From positions 130,104-194,103 of the forward strand of contig NZ_BNCJ01000005.1 of the NCBI RefSeq assembly GCF_014656415.1: a stretch of 64,000 bases of DNA, read 5' to 3'. The notes beneath the pieces were generated by a model. The model ran no database searches. It saw only the letters and a list, made by a program, of their open reading frames with translations, and was not told the DNA's origin. The position numbers were made by a program, and so were the translations under genes. Each line of letters starts with the position of its first letter. Within the stretch, counting starts at the first letter, position 1. The stretch comes from Seohaeicola zhoushanensis (lineage in GTDB: Bacteria > Pseudomonadota > Alphaproteobacteria > Rhodobacterales > Rhodobacteraceae). Positions 10,017 to 19,221 of this stretch are shown here, piece by piece.

Positions 10017-11027
10017 TCAGCCCGCCGAGACGCCGGCCTCGGCAAAGGTCGCCATGCCGGAATGGCAGGCCACCGCCCCCTTCAGCACCTGGATCGCCAG
10101 CGCCGCGCCGGTGCCCTCGCCCAGCCGCAGCCCCAGCGCCAGCAGCGGCGCCTTGCCGATGCGCTCCAGCAGCGCCGCATGGCCGCTCTCGGCGCTCTGG
10201 TGACCGGCGACCGCATGGTCGAGCATCGCCGGGTTCACCGCCCGCAGGCAGGCGGCGGCGGCGCAGCAGATGAACCCGTCGAGGATCACCGGGATCCGCA
10301 GCATCCGCGCCGCGGCGATGGCTCCGGCCATGGCGGCGATCTCGCGCCCGCCGAGCCGGGCCAGCAGCTCGATCCCGTCCCCGCCGAAGTGCCGCTTGAC
10401 CCCGTCGGCAACCACGCGGGTCTTCGCCGTCAGGGCGTCACCCTCGACCCCGGTGCCACGCCCGGTCCAGTCCTCGGCCGCGCCGCCGAAGAGCGCATTG
10501 GCCAGCGCCGAGGCGGCGGTGGTATTGGCGATCCCCATCTCGCCCACCACCAGCAGGTCGGCCTGCGGATCGACCGCCTCCCAACCCGTCTTCAGCGCGG
10601 CGGCACACTCGGCCTCGCTCATCGCCGGTTCGCGGGTGAAATCGGCGGTCGGGCGGTCGAGGTCCAGCGCATGGATGTCGATCCGCGCCCCGGCGAGCCT
10701 GGCCAGCTGGTTGATCGCCGCGCCCCCGGCGCAGAAGTTCGCCACCATCTGCGCGGTGACCGCCGGCGGGAAGGCCGAGACGCCCAGGCGCGCCACCCCG
10801 TGGTTGCCGGCGAAGACGATGACCTGCGGCGCCGCGATCTCGGGGCGCGGGTTGCCGCGCCAGCCGGCATACCAGATCGCAAGCTCCTCGAGCCGCCCCA
10901 GCGCCCCCGGCGGCTTGGTAAGCTGCCCGTTGCGCGCCTGCGCGCCCTCGGTGGCGGCGGCATCTGCGCCTGGCAGATCGGCAAGCAGCTTGCGGAAGCC
11001 CGCGAGATCGGAGAAGTCGGGCAGCAT
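10017..11027 (-). CDS. cobT: Nicotinate-nucleotide--dimethylbenzimidazole phosphoribosyltransferase
   Basis: Makes alpha-ribazole 5'-phosphate for the cobalamin lower ligand; 336 aa, normal size. Seen: the substrate-binding [12 protein letters not shown] near the N-terminus, [11 protein letters not shown] in the middle and the C-terminal [13 protein letters not shown] that carries the catalytic Glu in characterised CobT enzymes. The start at 11027 has GAGG upstream; the frame is open six codons further. Divergent from cobS, together forming the nucleotide-loop assembly pair. The gap is too short to hold a cobalamin riboswitch. Confidence 0.95.
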   Translation of the reverse strand: MLPDFSDLAGFRKLLADLPGADAAATEGAQARNGQLTKPPGALGRLEELAIWYAGWRGNPRPEIAAPQVIVFAGNHGVARLGVSAFPPAVTAQMVANFCAGGAAINQLARLAGARIDIHALDLDRPTADFTREPAMSEAECAAALKTGWEAVDPQADLLVVGEMGIANTTAASALANALFGGAAEDWTGRGTGVEGDALTAKTRVVADGVKRHFGGDGIELLARLGGREIAAMAGAIAAARMLRIPVILDGFICCAAAACLRAVNPAMLDHAVAGHQSAESGHAALLERIGKAPLLALGLRLGEGTGAALAIQVLKGAVACHSGMATFAEAGVSAG

Positions 11028-11039
11028 GGATGAGCCTCG

Positions 11040-11068
11040 TTGCATCGTTGGTGTGAGCGGTGTTTAAC
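11040..11068 (+). promoter_or_regulatory. Possible cobS promoter
   Basis: TTGCAT (11040-11045), 17-bp spacer, TTTAAC (11063-11068), pointing at cobS. The -35 box coincides with the most upstream possible ATG of the cobS frame, which argues for the downstream GTG start. Pattern match only. Confidence 0.35.
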
Positions 11069-11108
11069 CAATGCGCCCGACGCCTTGAACCCCGGAAAGG
11101 CCGCCTCA

Positions 11109-11870
11109 GTGTCCGAAACCGACAGCCCCGCCCGCCGGATCGCGCTGGACCCGCTGGTGGCGCTCGCCCTGCTGACCCGCCTGCCGCTGCCGCGCCTGCC
11201 CGAGAGTGCCTTCGCGCAACAGGCCCGCGCCGCCTGGGCCTTCCCGCTGGCCGGGCTGGCGGTTGGCGCCCTGGCCGCGCTGGCGGGGCTCGCCGCGCTG
11301 CGTCTCGGCCTGCCGGCGGGCATCGCCGCCGGGCTGGCGCTGGCGGCGCAGGTGATGCTCAGCGGCGCCATGCACGAGGACGGGCTGGCCGATGTGGCCG
11401 ACGGCTTCTGGGGCGGGTTCGACCGCGCGCGCCGGCTCGAGATCATGAAGGACAGCGCCATCGGCAGCTATGGCGTGCTGGCGCTGATCCTCTCGCTCGG
11501 CCTGCGCTGGTCGGCGCTGAGCCTGCTGCTGCCGCAAGACCCCGCCGCGCTGATCGCCGCCGCCTGCCTCTCGCGCGCCACCCTGCCGGCGCTGATGACC
11601 GCCCTGCCCCCGGCCCGCGCCGGCGGCCTCTCGCGCGGCGTCGGCGTGCCGGGCTGGACGGTGTCGGCCGCCGCCCTGGCGCTGGGGCTGGGCCTCGCCT
11701 ACGCGCTCACCGGCCCCGCGGCCCTTGCCGCCTTGCTCACCACCGCACTGCTGCTCACCGCCTTCGCCGCCCTCGCCCGCGCCAAGATCGGCGGGCAGAC
11801 CGGCGACGTCCTCGGCGCATCGCAGCAACTGGGCGAGATCGCCGTGCTGCTCACCCTGCTCGCGCTCTAA
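11109..11870 (+). CDS. cobS: Adenosylcobinamide-GDP ribazoletransferase (cobalamin synthase)
   Basis: Integral membrane enzyme joining adenosylcobinamide-GDP and alpha-ribazole in the last steps of B12 synthesis; 253 aa from the GTG at 11109. The family signature HEDGLADVADGFWGG (metal-binding acidic cluster) lies near residue 90, with several hydrophobic helices following. The GTG start is preferred over ATG 11040 because GGAAAGG sits just ahead of it and a promoter-like sequence overlaps the longer N-terminus. It ends in a four-base stop overlap with the convergent transporter gene (CTAA at 11867-11870). Confidence 0.92.
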   Translation: MSETDSPARRIALDPLVALALLTRLPLPRLPESAFAQQARAAWAFPLAGLAVGALAALAGLAALRLGLPAGIAAGLALAAQVMLSGAMHEDGLADVADGFWGGFDRARRLEIMKDSAIGSYGVLALILSLGLRWSALSLLLPQDPAALIAAACLSRATLPALMTALPPARAGGLSRGVGVPGWTVSAAALALGLGLAYALTGPAALAALLTTALLLTAFAALARAKIGGQTGDVLGASQQLGEIAVLLTLLAL

Positions 11871-13459
11871 TCGGTGGTGCGCAGCGGCGAGGCCTGCACC
11901 ACCAGGATCGCCAGCAGCGGCGCCAGCACGCCCACCAAGGCAACGGTGATCAGCAGCACCCCCAACTCGCCGTAATCCGCCGGCACCGTGACCTGTCCGC
12001 TGGCGTCGCGCACCTCGCGCGTCACCAGGAAGACCTCGTTCAGCCAGCGCGTCAGCAGGCTCGACGCCGAGAGCGCCAGGTTGGTGAAGGAGGCCATCAC
12101 CGCGAAGAAGGTCGCTTTCAGCTGCGCCGGCGCATTGCGCGCGATCCAGGCCAGCATCGGGATCATCGCCACCTGCCCCAGCGGGCTTTCCACCGCCGTG
12201 TCCATGATCGCGATGAACCGCGCATCGACGATCCCGCCGGTCAGCGGCGCGGTCCAGTCCTGCACGCGGTAGTAGAGCCCGATGTTCGGAAGCGACAGCA
12301 CCGCCCCCGCCAGGCTCAGCAGCACCACGATCCGGGTGATCGAGCTCGACGCCATCAGCGGCCGCAGCACGATGATCCCCGCCAGCGTCAGCACCGAGGT
12401 GATGAGCGAGAGCACCGAGAGGAACTGTTCGTCGAAGCCCAGTTCGTCGATGGCGAACCAGGTATAGCCCGGCCCGGCCAGCGGCGTGGCGCGGAAGACG
12501 AAGATGATGACGGCGGTGCCGAACAGCATCCTGGCCTGTTTCGGCTCCAGCGCGCGCGACAGCTGCACCATCAGGAAGACGACCACGGCCATCGAGCCGA
12601 CAAAGACCAGCTCTTGCCCGAAAGGCAGCCCGGTCAGCCCCACCGCCAGCGACAGCGCCACGAAGGCCCCGCCGCCGATGAAATACCACCAGTTGACCTC
12701 CGGCGCCTCCTCCGGCCGGTCAAACCGCGGATCGCCCCCCGACAGGCGCTTCTGCACCGCCGCCAGCACCACGCCCGAGACCGAGAGCACCGGGATCGCC
12801 AGCGCCATCAGGTAGATGCGCGCATAGATCGGCGCCTTCTCGGCCACCGACAGCGCCTCGGTGCCCGAAAACATCACGATGTTCAGCAGCGCCACGCCCA
12901 CCGTGCCGCCGATCAGCGCGAAGCGGCCCAGCGTCTGCATCGTCGTGTGCAGCGCCTTGGACTGCGCCTCGGCCAGCGGCTGGCCCGCCTCATCCGTCAC
13001 CGGCACCGCCTCGACCGACATGGCATCCGCCACCGCGTCCTGGATCACGTAGCCGGCGGGCGAGAGCAGCACCGAGATCACGTACCACGACCCGACCGGC
13101 ATGATCGCGGCCATCATCTCGCGCTCGGCGATCAGGTAATACATGATGGTCAGGCTCGCCGCGATCAGCCCGGCCCCGACAAAGACCAGCGCCGCCTTCC
13201 ACCGCCACATCAGGTCGACCAGGTGGCCCAGCGGCATCTTCAGCGCCCAGGGCAGCCCGGCCCAGAAGGCAAGGCCCGCCAGGAAGGCCGCCGAGAGGCC
13301 GAGGTGATCCTTGACGAAGAAGGCCCCGACAATCGCCGTCAGCCCCGAGACCCCGGCCGAGAAATAGACCATCAGCGGCGGCAGGAACGACCAGCGCATC
13401 TGCAGCGCGAGGTCGACGAAGACGCGCTGGAACCACGAGCGCTGCACCGCCTCGCTCAT
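11867..13459 (-). CDS. Multi-pass MFS-fold transporter (BT1-like)
   Basis: About 530 aa with some 12 hydrophobic segments. GHLVDLMWRWKA resembles the MFS cytoplasmic motif between TM2 and TM3, and DAVADAMSVEAV resembles the motif of folate-biopterin (BT1-type) transporters, so that branch of the superfamily is the best guess. An alternative start seven codons upstream falls inside the carD terminator hairpin and is unlikely. Substrate unknown; its convergent neighbour cobS gives no clear functional link. Confidence 0.78.
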   Translation of the reverse strand: MSEAVQRSWFQRVFVDLALQMRWSFLPPLMVYFSAGVSGLTAIVGAFFVKDHLGLSAAFLAGLAFWAGLPWALKMPLGHLVDLMWRWKAALVFVGAGLIAASLTIMYYLIAEREMMAAIMPVGSWYVISVLLSPAGYVIQDAVADAMSVEAVPVTDEAGQPLAEAQSKALHTTMQTLGRFALIGGTVGVALLNIVMFSGTEALSVAEKAPIYARIYLMALAIPVLSVSGVVLAAVQKRLSGGDPRFDRPEEAPEVNWWYFIGGGAFVALSLAVGLTGLPFGQELVFVGSMAVVVFLMVQLSRALEPKQARMLFGTAVIIFVFRATPLAGPGYTWFAIDELGFDEQFLSVLSLITSVLTLAGIIVLRPLMASSSITRIVVLLSLAGAVLSLPNIGLYYRVQDWTAPLTGGIVDARFIAIMDTAVESPLGQVAMIPMLAWIARNAPAQLKATFFAVMASFTNLALSASSLLTRWLNEVFLVTREVRDASGQVTVPADYGELGVLLITVALVGVLAPLLAILVVQASPLRTTD

Positions 13460-13468
13460 GCCGGCACG

Positions 13469-13492
13469 AAAAAACCGCACCCGAAGGTGCGG
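13469..13492 (-). terminator. Intrinsic terminator after carD
   Basis: Reading the minus strand: CCGCACC-TTCG-GGTGCGG followed by TTTTTT. A perfect 7-bp GC stem with a UUCG tetraloop and a U6 tract, about 35 bp past the carD stop and just ahead of the next gene's start. Confidence 0.9.
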
Positions 13493-13526
13493 CTTTCCCT
13501 ATCGCAGATCATGCGGGCGCAACCGC

Positions 13527-14036
13527 TCAGGCGGCGCGCGAGGTCAGGACGTCGTCCACCTGCTTGGCCGCCAGCAGCTCGTCGCCGCCGACAACGGCCG
13601 CGACTTCACGGGTCAGGCGTTCCAGCGCGGCTTCGTAGAGCTGACGCTCGGAATAGGACTGCTCGCGCTGGTCGTCGGTGCGGTGCAGGTCGCGCACGAC
13701 TTCGGCGATCGAGATCAGGTCGCCCGAGTTGATCTTCTGTTCGTATTCCTGGGCGCGGCGCGACCACATCGCGCGCTTGACCTTCGCCTTGCCCTTCAGG
13801 GTCGACATGGCCTTGGTGATGACATCCGGGGTCGAGAGCGAGCGCATGCCGATCTCGGTGGCCTTGTGGGTCGGCACACGGAGGGTCATCTTGTCTTTCT
13901 CGAAGGAGATGACGAACAGCTCCAGCGTGATGCCGGCAACTTCCTGTTCCTCGATCGACACGATCTGTCCGACACCATGCGCAGGATACACGACATAGTC
14001 ATTCGGACGGAATTCGAGCTTCTTCGACTTGGTCAT
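13527..14036 (-). CDS. carD: CarD family transcriptional regulator
   Basis: CarD/CdnL RNA-polymerase-binding regulator, 169 aa, that stabilises the open promoter complex, including at rRNA promoters in other bacteria. The N-terminal Tudor-like RNAP-interacting domain (NDYVVYPAHGVGQIVSIE, about 12-29) is followed by a helical DNA-binding C-terminal domain with the conserved WSRRAQEYEQKI (about 91-102). Standard length. Followed by a strong intrinsic terminator, so its transcript ends before the downstream transporter. The 5' region is unusually AT-rich, consistent with its own promoter. Confidence 0.94.
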   Translation of the reverse strand: MTKSKKLEFRPNDYVVYPAHGVGQIVSIEEQEVAGITLELFVISFEKDKMTLRVPTHKATEIGMRSLSTPDVITKAMSTLKGKAKVKRAMWSRRAQEYEQKINSGDLISIAEVVRDLHRTDDQREQSYSERQLYEAALERLTREVAAVVGGDELLAAKQVDDVLTSRAA

Positions 14037-14332
14037 TCAGGTTCATCCCTAGCTTCCCGGTCTTACGCAACAACAAGCCGAGCACGGGGTTCCCCGCCCC
14101 GTCCACCGTTGATCATATGCGCAAGCTAATCGCCCCAGTTTGAGTGCCCACCGGGGTGTTCCGGGTGTTTCCATCGTTGATTTGTTACATATAGCACAAA
14201 AATACGCCAAAAAAAAGCGGACGTAGGGTAAACCTTGAGATAAACCTGAAAATATGGGGGCTTGATAGGCACAAACCCGCTAAAAGTACCTGCCGAATCG
14301 GTCAGCCGCCCCCAGGGGCGGCCTTTCGAGGC
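14037..14332. other. AT-rich carD upstream / fdxA downstream spacer
   Basis: A 296-bp non-coding gap. 14165-14265 is strikingly AT-rich (runs of A/T, TATAGCA, an A8 tract), as expected for the carD promoter region. A GCCGCCCC/GGGGCGGC hairpin at 14305-14322 lies just after the ferredoxin stop but lacks a clear U tract. No ORF with family resemblance. Confidence 0.5.
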
Positions 14333-14671
14333 TCAGCCGCCCTCGCCGGGCGCCTCCGAGAAATACTTCTCCAGCTTGCCGGGCTCACCATCGCGCTCGT
14401 CGGCCTCGGGCAGCGGGTCCTTGCGGGTCACGATCACCGGCCAGAGCTCGGAATACTTGCGGTTGAACTCGACCCACTTCTCGGTTCCCGGTTCGGTATC
14501 GGGGCGGATCGCGTCGGCCGGGCACTCCGGTTCGCAGACGCCGCAGTCGATGCATTCGTCCGGGTGGATCACCAGCATGTTCTCGCCCTCGTAGAAACAG
14601 TCTACCGGGCACACCTCGACGCAGTCGGTGTATTTGCAGGCGATGCAGTTGTCGTTGACGATATAGGTCAT
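14333..14671 (-). CDS. fdxA: 7Fe-type ferredoxin
   Basis: Ferredoxin of 112 aa with [3Fe-4S] and [4Fe-4S] sites. [19 protein letters not shown] near the N-terminus and [16 protein letters not shown] (about 41-56) give the two Cys sets, followed by the C-terminal extension typical of FdxA. Soluble electron carrier; partners not evident. Probably in a minus-strand transcription unit with the S4 protein and helicase upstream, though a 150-bp gap leaves room for its own promoter; CTAGCTAG at 14699-14706 lies there. Confidence 0.95.
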   Translation of the reverse strand: MTYIVNDNCIACKYTDCVEVCPVDCFYEGENMLVIHPDECIDCGVCEPECPADAIRPDTEPGTEKWVEFNRKYSELWPVIVTRKDPLPEADERDGEPGKLEKYFSEAPGEGG

Positions 14672-14823
14672 GGGCCGTTTCCGTGCGCGTTTCCCTGCCT
14701 AGCTAGTCCAGCGGCTCGGGGCATTCAAGCACAAGCCGACGACAAGGACGTTCAGTCGCGTCCCCTGCCTGCCGGGCGGGCGGACGTTCCGCCTGCGCCG
14801 CAAAGCGCAGACCGCTGTTCTTC

Positions 14824-15195
14824 TCAATCGTCCGAGAGGTCGGGCTTCAGCGCGTCGATTGCCCGCCGGTCGCGCTTGGTCGGCCGCGCCCCGGCGCGTT
14901 CCGCCGTCTCTTCTGCAGAATCAGCCGGGGTCAGATCCTCGTAGAGCGCCTGCGCCTCGGGCGCCGGCCCGCGTCGCTCGCCAGTGGCCAGCACCCGGAT
15001 CACCCGGATGCGGCTGCCCTGCGCGAAGGTCAGCACATCGCCCGCCACCACCGTCTCGGCCGGCTTGGCGATGCGCTCTCCGTTCAGCCGCACATGCCCG
15101 GCACCAACCTGCTTGGCCGCCAGCGTGCGCGTCTTGAAAAAACGCGCGAACCAGAGCCACTTGTCGATGCGGAGCTTGGCCGCGGGGTCGGCCAT
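14824..15195 (-). CDS. S4-domain RNA-binding protein (Hsp15-like)
   Basis: 123 aa with an N-terminal S4 RNA-binding domain: RIDKWLWFARFFKTRT at about 9-24, then KQVGAGHVRLNGERI. The closest named relatives are HslR/Hsp15, which bind stalled 50S subunits with peptidyl-tRNA. The C-terminal half is basic and ends in a short acidic tail. It begins 4 bp after the stop of the SUV3-like helicase gene on the same strand, so both RNA-related proteins are almost certainly cotranscribed. Confidence 0.88.
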   Translation of the reverse strand: MADPAAKLRIDKWLWFARFFKTRTLAAKQVGAGHVRLNGERIAKPAETVVAGDVLTFAQGSRIRVIRVLATGERRGPAPEAQALYEDLTPADSAEETAERAGARPTKRDRRAIDALKPDLSDD

Positions 15196-15199
15196 GGCC

Positions 15200-18178
15200 C
15201 TACTTGTTCACCTTGAACCCGGCAAGCGCCGCGGCGAAGGGGTTGTCGGGGTCGATCTTCTTCTCTTCCCGCGGCGGACGAGCGGCAAAGGTCTTGCCCC
15301 CCTCGCGCTCGGGGCGCGGCCCCTTGCCCTTGCCGTGCTGCGGCTTGCCGCCCTTCGGCTTGCCCCGGCCCTTGCCCTGCTCGCCCCGGCCCTCGCCGGC
15401 CTCGCCGTCACGACGACGCGGACGGCCACCCTGGCGTTCCTGGCCCTGGCCCTGCCCCTGACCGCGCGGCGCATGGCTGCGCTCGCGGCCCCAGAAGAAG
15501 GTGTAGAAGACCTCGGTCTCGGGCGTGTCAATCGCCGCATCGGCGGCGGTGCCGACGGCAACCTCGTCCGCCGCGACTTCGGGGATCCCGTCGGCAACGA
15601 CAGTCTCCTCCGCCGGCTCGGCCGCCACCGGCGCCTCGCCCTCGGCCACGATGGCCTCGGTGCCCTCGGGCACATCCGCAGGCGCCGGGGTCTCCGCCGC
15701 CTCGGTCACGGCGCCCTCGGCTGCCGCCTCGGCCACGTCCATCACCGGCGTATCCGCCTCAACCTGCGTCTCGCCACCGGCCACAACCGCATCCACCGGC
15801 TTGACCTTGGTCCGCTCGCCGCGCTCGGCGCGATAGCCGAGGCCGCGCATCAGGTCCGCGAACTGTTCCAGCGTCATGCCGGTGATCGACAGCATCTCGG
15901 GCTTGGCCTCGAACCCTGCCCGCGTGTTGTCCCCACGCAGCATGTCGGCCAGCCGCTCGAGCATGTCGATCCGGATCGCCCGGTCGCCCGCTTCGCGATA
16001 GCCGCTCATGGTGTGGAAGCCCTTGGGCATTCCCTTCATCGCCGGAATCGTCACCAGCCCCGGAGGCGGCGGCGAGGGGAACTCGGCCAGCCCCTGCGCC
16101 AGCGACCAGAGCACCAGCCGCAGCCGGGTCGGCGCCGGCTTCAGCAGCAGCGGCATGAAGATGGTGAACTGACCGAACCGCAGCCCGTGCTTGCGCAGCG
16201 CGCCGCGCGCGTCCTGGTCAAGATCCTTGACCTCCTGCGCGATGTCCGAACGGTTCAGGATGCCGAAGCCCTCGACCATGCGGAAGGCGAAACCGCGCGC
16301 CAGCCCGGTCAGGGTCTCGTCACGCTGGAGCGCCAGCAGCGGCTCGAACAGCGCGGCGACCTTGCGGTCGATGAAATGCTGCAGGCGGCGCTGCACCTTC
16401 TGCGCCACGTCCGGCCCGGCGACATCGTCGACGAAGACCGCGACCTGCGGCTTCAGCGGCTCCGACCCGGAGACCAGCTTGCCCACCGCATGTTCGCCCC
16501 ACATCAGGCCACCCTGCTCGGTGAAGTCGATCTCGGTATCGGGCGCATTGTAGAAGCGGTCGGCGCGCAGATGGAATTGCGGCGCAAGAGCTTGCAGCGA
16601 GGCCGCGCGGATCGCCTTTTCCTCGGCGCCGGCGCTGCCGCGGTCCGGGCTGAAGCGGAATCCCTCGAGCCGTCCGACAAATTCGCCCTCGACGGTCACT
16701 TCACCTTTATCGTTCACTTCGGCCAAAAGGGCCTCCTTCTGGTTGAGCCGCCGCATCAAAACCGATGTTCGGCGGTCCACAAATCGCTGCGTCAGACGGT
16801 CATGAAGGGCGTCCGACACCCTGTCTTCTACCGCGCGGGTTTCCTCGCGCCAATGGGTTTCGTCCGCCGTCCACCCCTTCCGCTGGGCCACATAGGTCCA
16901 TGTGCGGATAAACGCCAGCCGCTTGCTTAACGCATCGATGTCGCCATCGGTTCTGTCGATCCTGCGAATCTGTCGTGCCAGCCAGTCGTCGGGCACCTGC
17001 CCGCCCTCGACAAGGTGGCCGAAGATCGCCTCCAGCAGCGAGGCATGTTCGCCCGAGCTGATGCCGCGAAAGTCGGGAATCCGGCAGACATCCCAGAGCA
17101 GCCGCACCGAGGGGCCGTCGGTCGCCCGCTCGGCCACGTCGCGCACAGCCGAGAGCGCCTTGAGCGCCAGCAGGTCGTCCGCCTCGCGCGCCCGGTTCAG
17201 GACCTCGCCGGTCGGCATCACCTCCAGCGAGGCGATCAGCGCCTCGATCGAGCCGAAGCGCAGGTCGGAGTTGCGCCAGTTCAGCCGCTTCAGCGGGGCA
17301 AAGCGGTGCTCCATGATGGCATTGGCAACGCCCTCGTCCAGCGGGCTGGCCTCGCCGGTGACGCCGAAGGTGCCGTTCGACATGCCCCGCCCGGCGCGGC
17401 CGGCGATCTGCGCCAGCTCGTTCGGTTGCAGGGGGCGCATCCGCCGCCCGTCGAACTTGGTCAGTGACGAGAAGGCGACATGGTCGATGTCGAGGTTCAG
17501 CCCCATGCCGATGGCATCGGTGGCGACAAGGTAGTCGACGTCGTGGTTCTGGTAGAGCGCCACCTGCGCATTCCGCGTGCGCGGCGACAGCGCGCCCATC
17601 ACCACCGCCGCGCCGCCCTTCTGGCGGCGGATCAGTTCGGCGATGGCATAGACGTTCTCGACCGAAAAGCCGACGATGGCCGAGCGCGGCGGCATCCGCG
17701 ACAACTTCTTCTGGCCCGAGTAGACCAGCTCCGACATCCGTTCGCGCCGGATGAAGCGCACGCCCGGCACCAGCGACTGGATCGGCCCGCGCATGGTGTC
17801 CGAACCGAGGAACAGCGTCTCGCGCAGCCCGCGGGCGCGCAGCAGGCGGTCGGTGAAGACATGGCCGCGTTCGGGATCGGCACAGAGCTGGATCTCGTCC
17901 ACGGCGAGGAATTCGCAGCCCATGCCCTCGGGCATCGCCTCGACGGTGCAGACCCAGTATTGCGTGCGCGGAGGAACGATCCGCTCCTCGCCGGTAACCA
18001 GCGCCACCACCGAAGGGCCGCGCAGGCTGACGATGCGGTCATAGACCTCGCGCGCAAGCAATCTCAACGGCAGGCCGATCACGCCGGTACGGTGGCCCAG
18101 CATCCGCTCGATGGCATAATGCGTCTTGCCAGTGTTGGTCGGGCCCAGAACGGCCACTACCTGCGACGAGCCGGTCAC
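15200..18178 (-). CDS. SUV3-like ATP-dependent RNA helicase with long low-complexity tail
   Basis: 992 aa, GTG start with GAGGG upstream. Helicase core: Walker A GPTNTGKTH (about 12-20), DEIQ Walker B (VDEIQLCAD), SAT-like and motif VI QIAGRAGRG, as in Suv3/MgpS-type Ski2-like helicases linked to RNA turnover. After the core comes a conserved alphaproteobacterial region to about residue 750, then an acidic Ala/Glu/Val-rich stretch, then a strongly basic Gly/Lys/Arg/Gln tail that probably binds RNA, ending in DPDNPFAAALAGFKVNK. Upstream of, and coupled to, the S4 protein gene. Confidence 0.9.
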   Translation of the reverse strand: MTGSSQVVAVLGPTNTGKTHYAIERMLGHRTGVIGLPLRLLAREVYDRIVSLRGPSVVALVTGEERIVPPRTQYWVCTVEAMPEGMGCEFLAVDEIQLCADPERGHVFTDRLLRARGLRETLFLGSDTMRGPIQSLVPGVRFIRRERMSELVYSGQKKLSRMPPRSAIVGFSVENVYAIAELIRRQKGGAAVVMGALSPRTRNAQVALYQNHDVDYLVATDAIGMGLNLDIDHVAFSSLTKFDGRRMRPLQPNELAQIAGRAGRGMSNGTFGVTGEASPLDEGVANAIMEHRFAPLKRLNWRNSDLRFGSIEALIASLEVMPTGEVLNRAREADDLLALKALSAVRDVAERATDGPSVRLLWDVCRIPDFRGISSGEHASLLEAIFGHLVEGGQVPDDWLARQIRRIDRTDGDIDALSKRLAFIRTWTYVAQRKGWTADETHWREETRAVEDRVSDALHDRLTQRFVDRRTSVLMRRLNQKEALLAEVNDKGEVTVEGEFVGRLEGFRFSPDRGSAGAEEKAIRAASLQALAPQFHLRADRFYNAPDTEIDFTEQGGLMWGEHAVGKLVSGSEPLKPQVAVFVDDVAGPDVAQKVQRRLQHFIDRKVAALFEPLLALQRDETLTGLARGFAFRMVEGFGILNRSDIAQEVKDLDQDARGALRKHGLRFGQFTIFMPLLLKPAPTRLRLVLWSLAQGLAEFPSPPPPGLVTIPAMKGMPKGFHTMSGYREAGDRAIRIDMLERLADMLRGDNTRAGFEAKPEMLSITGMTLEQFADLMRGLGYRAERGERTKVKPVDAVVAGGETQVEADTPVMDVAEAAAEGAVTEAAETPAPADVPEGTEAIVAEGEAPVAAEPAEETVVADGIPEVAADEVAVGTAADAAIDTPETEVFYTFFWGRERSHAPRGQGQGQGQERQGGRPRRRDGEAGEGRGEQGKGRGKPKGGKPQHGKGKGPRPEREGGKTFAARPPREEKKIDPDNPFAAALAGFKVNK

Positions 18179-18209
18179 AATCGGCGCCCTCTTACTGCGG
18201 CGTCGGCGC

Positions 18210-18857
18210 CTAGAGGGCCTTGCCTTCGATCTGCGACCTCAGCCGCTCCACCGCTGCAGATATGTCTTCGTGGTGCGGATGTATAGACTGCGCGCGCAGA
18301 TAGGCCTCGTAGGCGCGTTTCTTGTCGCCGAACCCCTCTAGGATCACGCCCAGCCCGAAGATCGCGCCGTAGTTGTTCGGATTCAGCGCCAGCGTATGCT
18401 CCAGGTCGGCAATCGCCGGACCCAGCAGGTCGGCAGCGAAATAGGCGCTCGCCCGCGCGTGCCAGCCCTCGGCGAAATCCGGCGCATGGTCTGTGAGCGC
18501 GGTCAGATGCTCGATCGCCGTCTTGACGTCCTTCACCTCCAGCGCCTCGCGCCCGCGCTTGAGCAGCAGGTCGGCCGAGGGCGATCCGCTGCGGTTCCAC
18601 AGCCGTTGCAGCTGTTTTTCATAGCGTTTGGCCGAGGCGGCATCGGCATGGGCCAGCTGGTCGAGCAGTTCGGCCTCGTCGGTCAGATCCGCCTCGGGCG
18701 CCGCCTCCAGTTCGGCTGCATCCGGCGCGAATTGCGGCAGTTCCTCGGGGGGCATGGCGTCGGGGCCCAGAACCTGTGCACCGGCGGGTATGGAATACCC
18801 GACTATCAGCCAGAATGCCGCAACGATAGGTTTGAGTCTGGGATGACGAAAGCTCAT
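18210..18857 (-). CDS. Secreted tetratricopeptide-repeat protein
   Basis: 215 aa: a Sec-type signal peptide (hydrophobic stretch about 10-22, cleavage near AGA-Q), an acidic/proline linker, then TPR-like helices (about 95-190; DLEHTLALNPNNYGAIFGLG fits the TPR consensus). A periplasmic scaffold role is inferred; no enzyme motif. The ATG at 18857 is preferred because it starts the signal peptide, although the Shine-Dalgarno is weak. It lies 32 bp upstream of the helicase gene on the same strand and may head that operon. Confidence 0.8.
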   Translation of the reverse strand: MSFRHPRLKPIVAAFWLIVGYSIPAGAQVLGPDAMPPEELPQFAPDAAELEAAPEADLTDEAELLDQLAHADAASAKRYEKQLQRLWNRSGSPSADLLLKRGREALEVKDVKTAIEHLTALTDHAPDFAEGWHARASAYFAADLLGPAIADLEHTLALNPNNYGAIFGLGVILEGFGDKKRAYEAYLRAQSIHPHHEDISAAVERLRSQIEGKAL

Positions 18858-18930
18858 AACAATCAAGTGTAACGCGACGCGCGGCGAAAGCCAGAGACAG
18901 CGCGTCACAACTCCATGAGGATGACCAACT

Positions 18931-19221
18931 ATGAGCGATTTTCTTGCCCAGGCCGCCGAAGAGCTGAACGCCAAGATGGCGGGCGGCGGTTTCGACGGTA
19001 ACGCGAAATTCGTCGTGACCGATGTGGGCGCCATCATGCTCGACTCCGACGGCGCCCGCGTGGGCGACGAAGAGGCCGACGTGACGCTGAGCGCCGATGC
19101 CGACACCTTCCGCGCCATCTTCGAGGGCGACATGAACCCCACCGGCGCCTTCATGACCGGCAAGCTCTCGGTCGACGGCGACATGGGCCTGGCGATGAAG
19201 CTGGCCTCGGTCCTGGCCTGA
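18931..19221 (+). CDS. SCP2 sterol-binding domain protein
   Basis: 96-aa protein consisting of one SCP2 lipid-transfer fold: DADVTL-like strand, FRAIFEGDMNPTGAFMTGKLSVDGDMGLAMKL region at the C-terminus. Bacterial single-domain members are thought to carry hydrophobic molecules; the ligand is unknown. It overlaps the following hydrolase gene by one base (TGATG), suggesting joint work on lipids. Confidence 0.9.
   Translation: MSDFLAQAAEELNAKMAGGGFDGNAKFVVTDVGAIMLDSDGARVGDEEADVTLSADADTFRAIFEGDMNPTGAFMTGKLSVDGDMGLAMKLASVLA

Noticed and set aside
11028-11108. Possible cobalamin riboswitch between cobT and cobS
   Set aside because: Only about 80 bp, too short, and no B12-box-like sequence seen.
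11060-13732. Plus-strand 890-codon frame
   Set aside because: Runs through cobS in the wrong frame, then antisense to the transporter and across the carD terminator; no domain.
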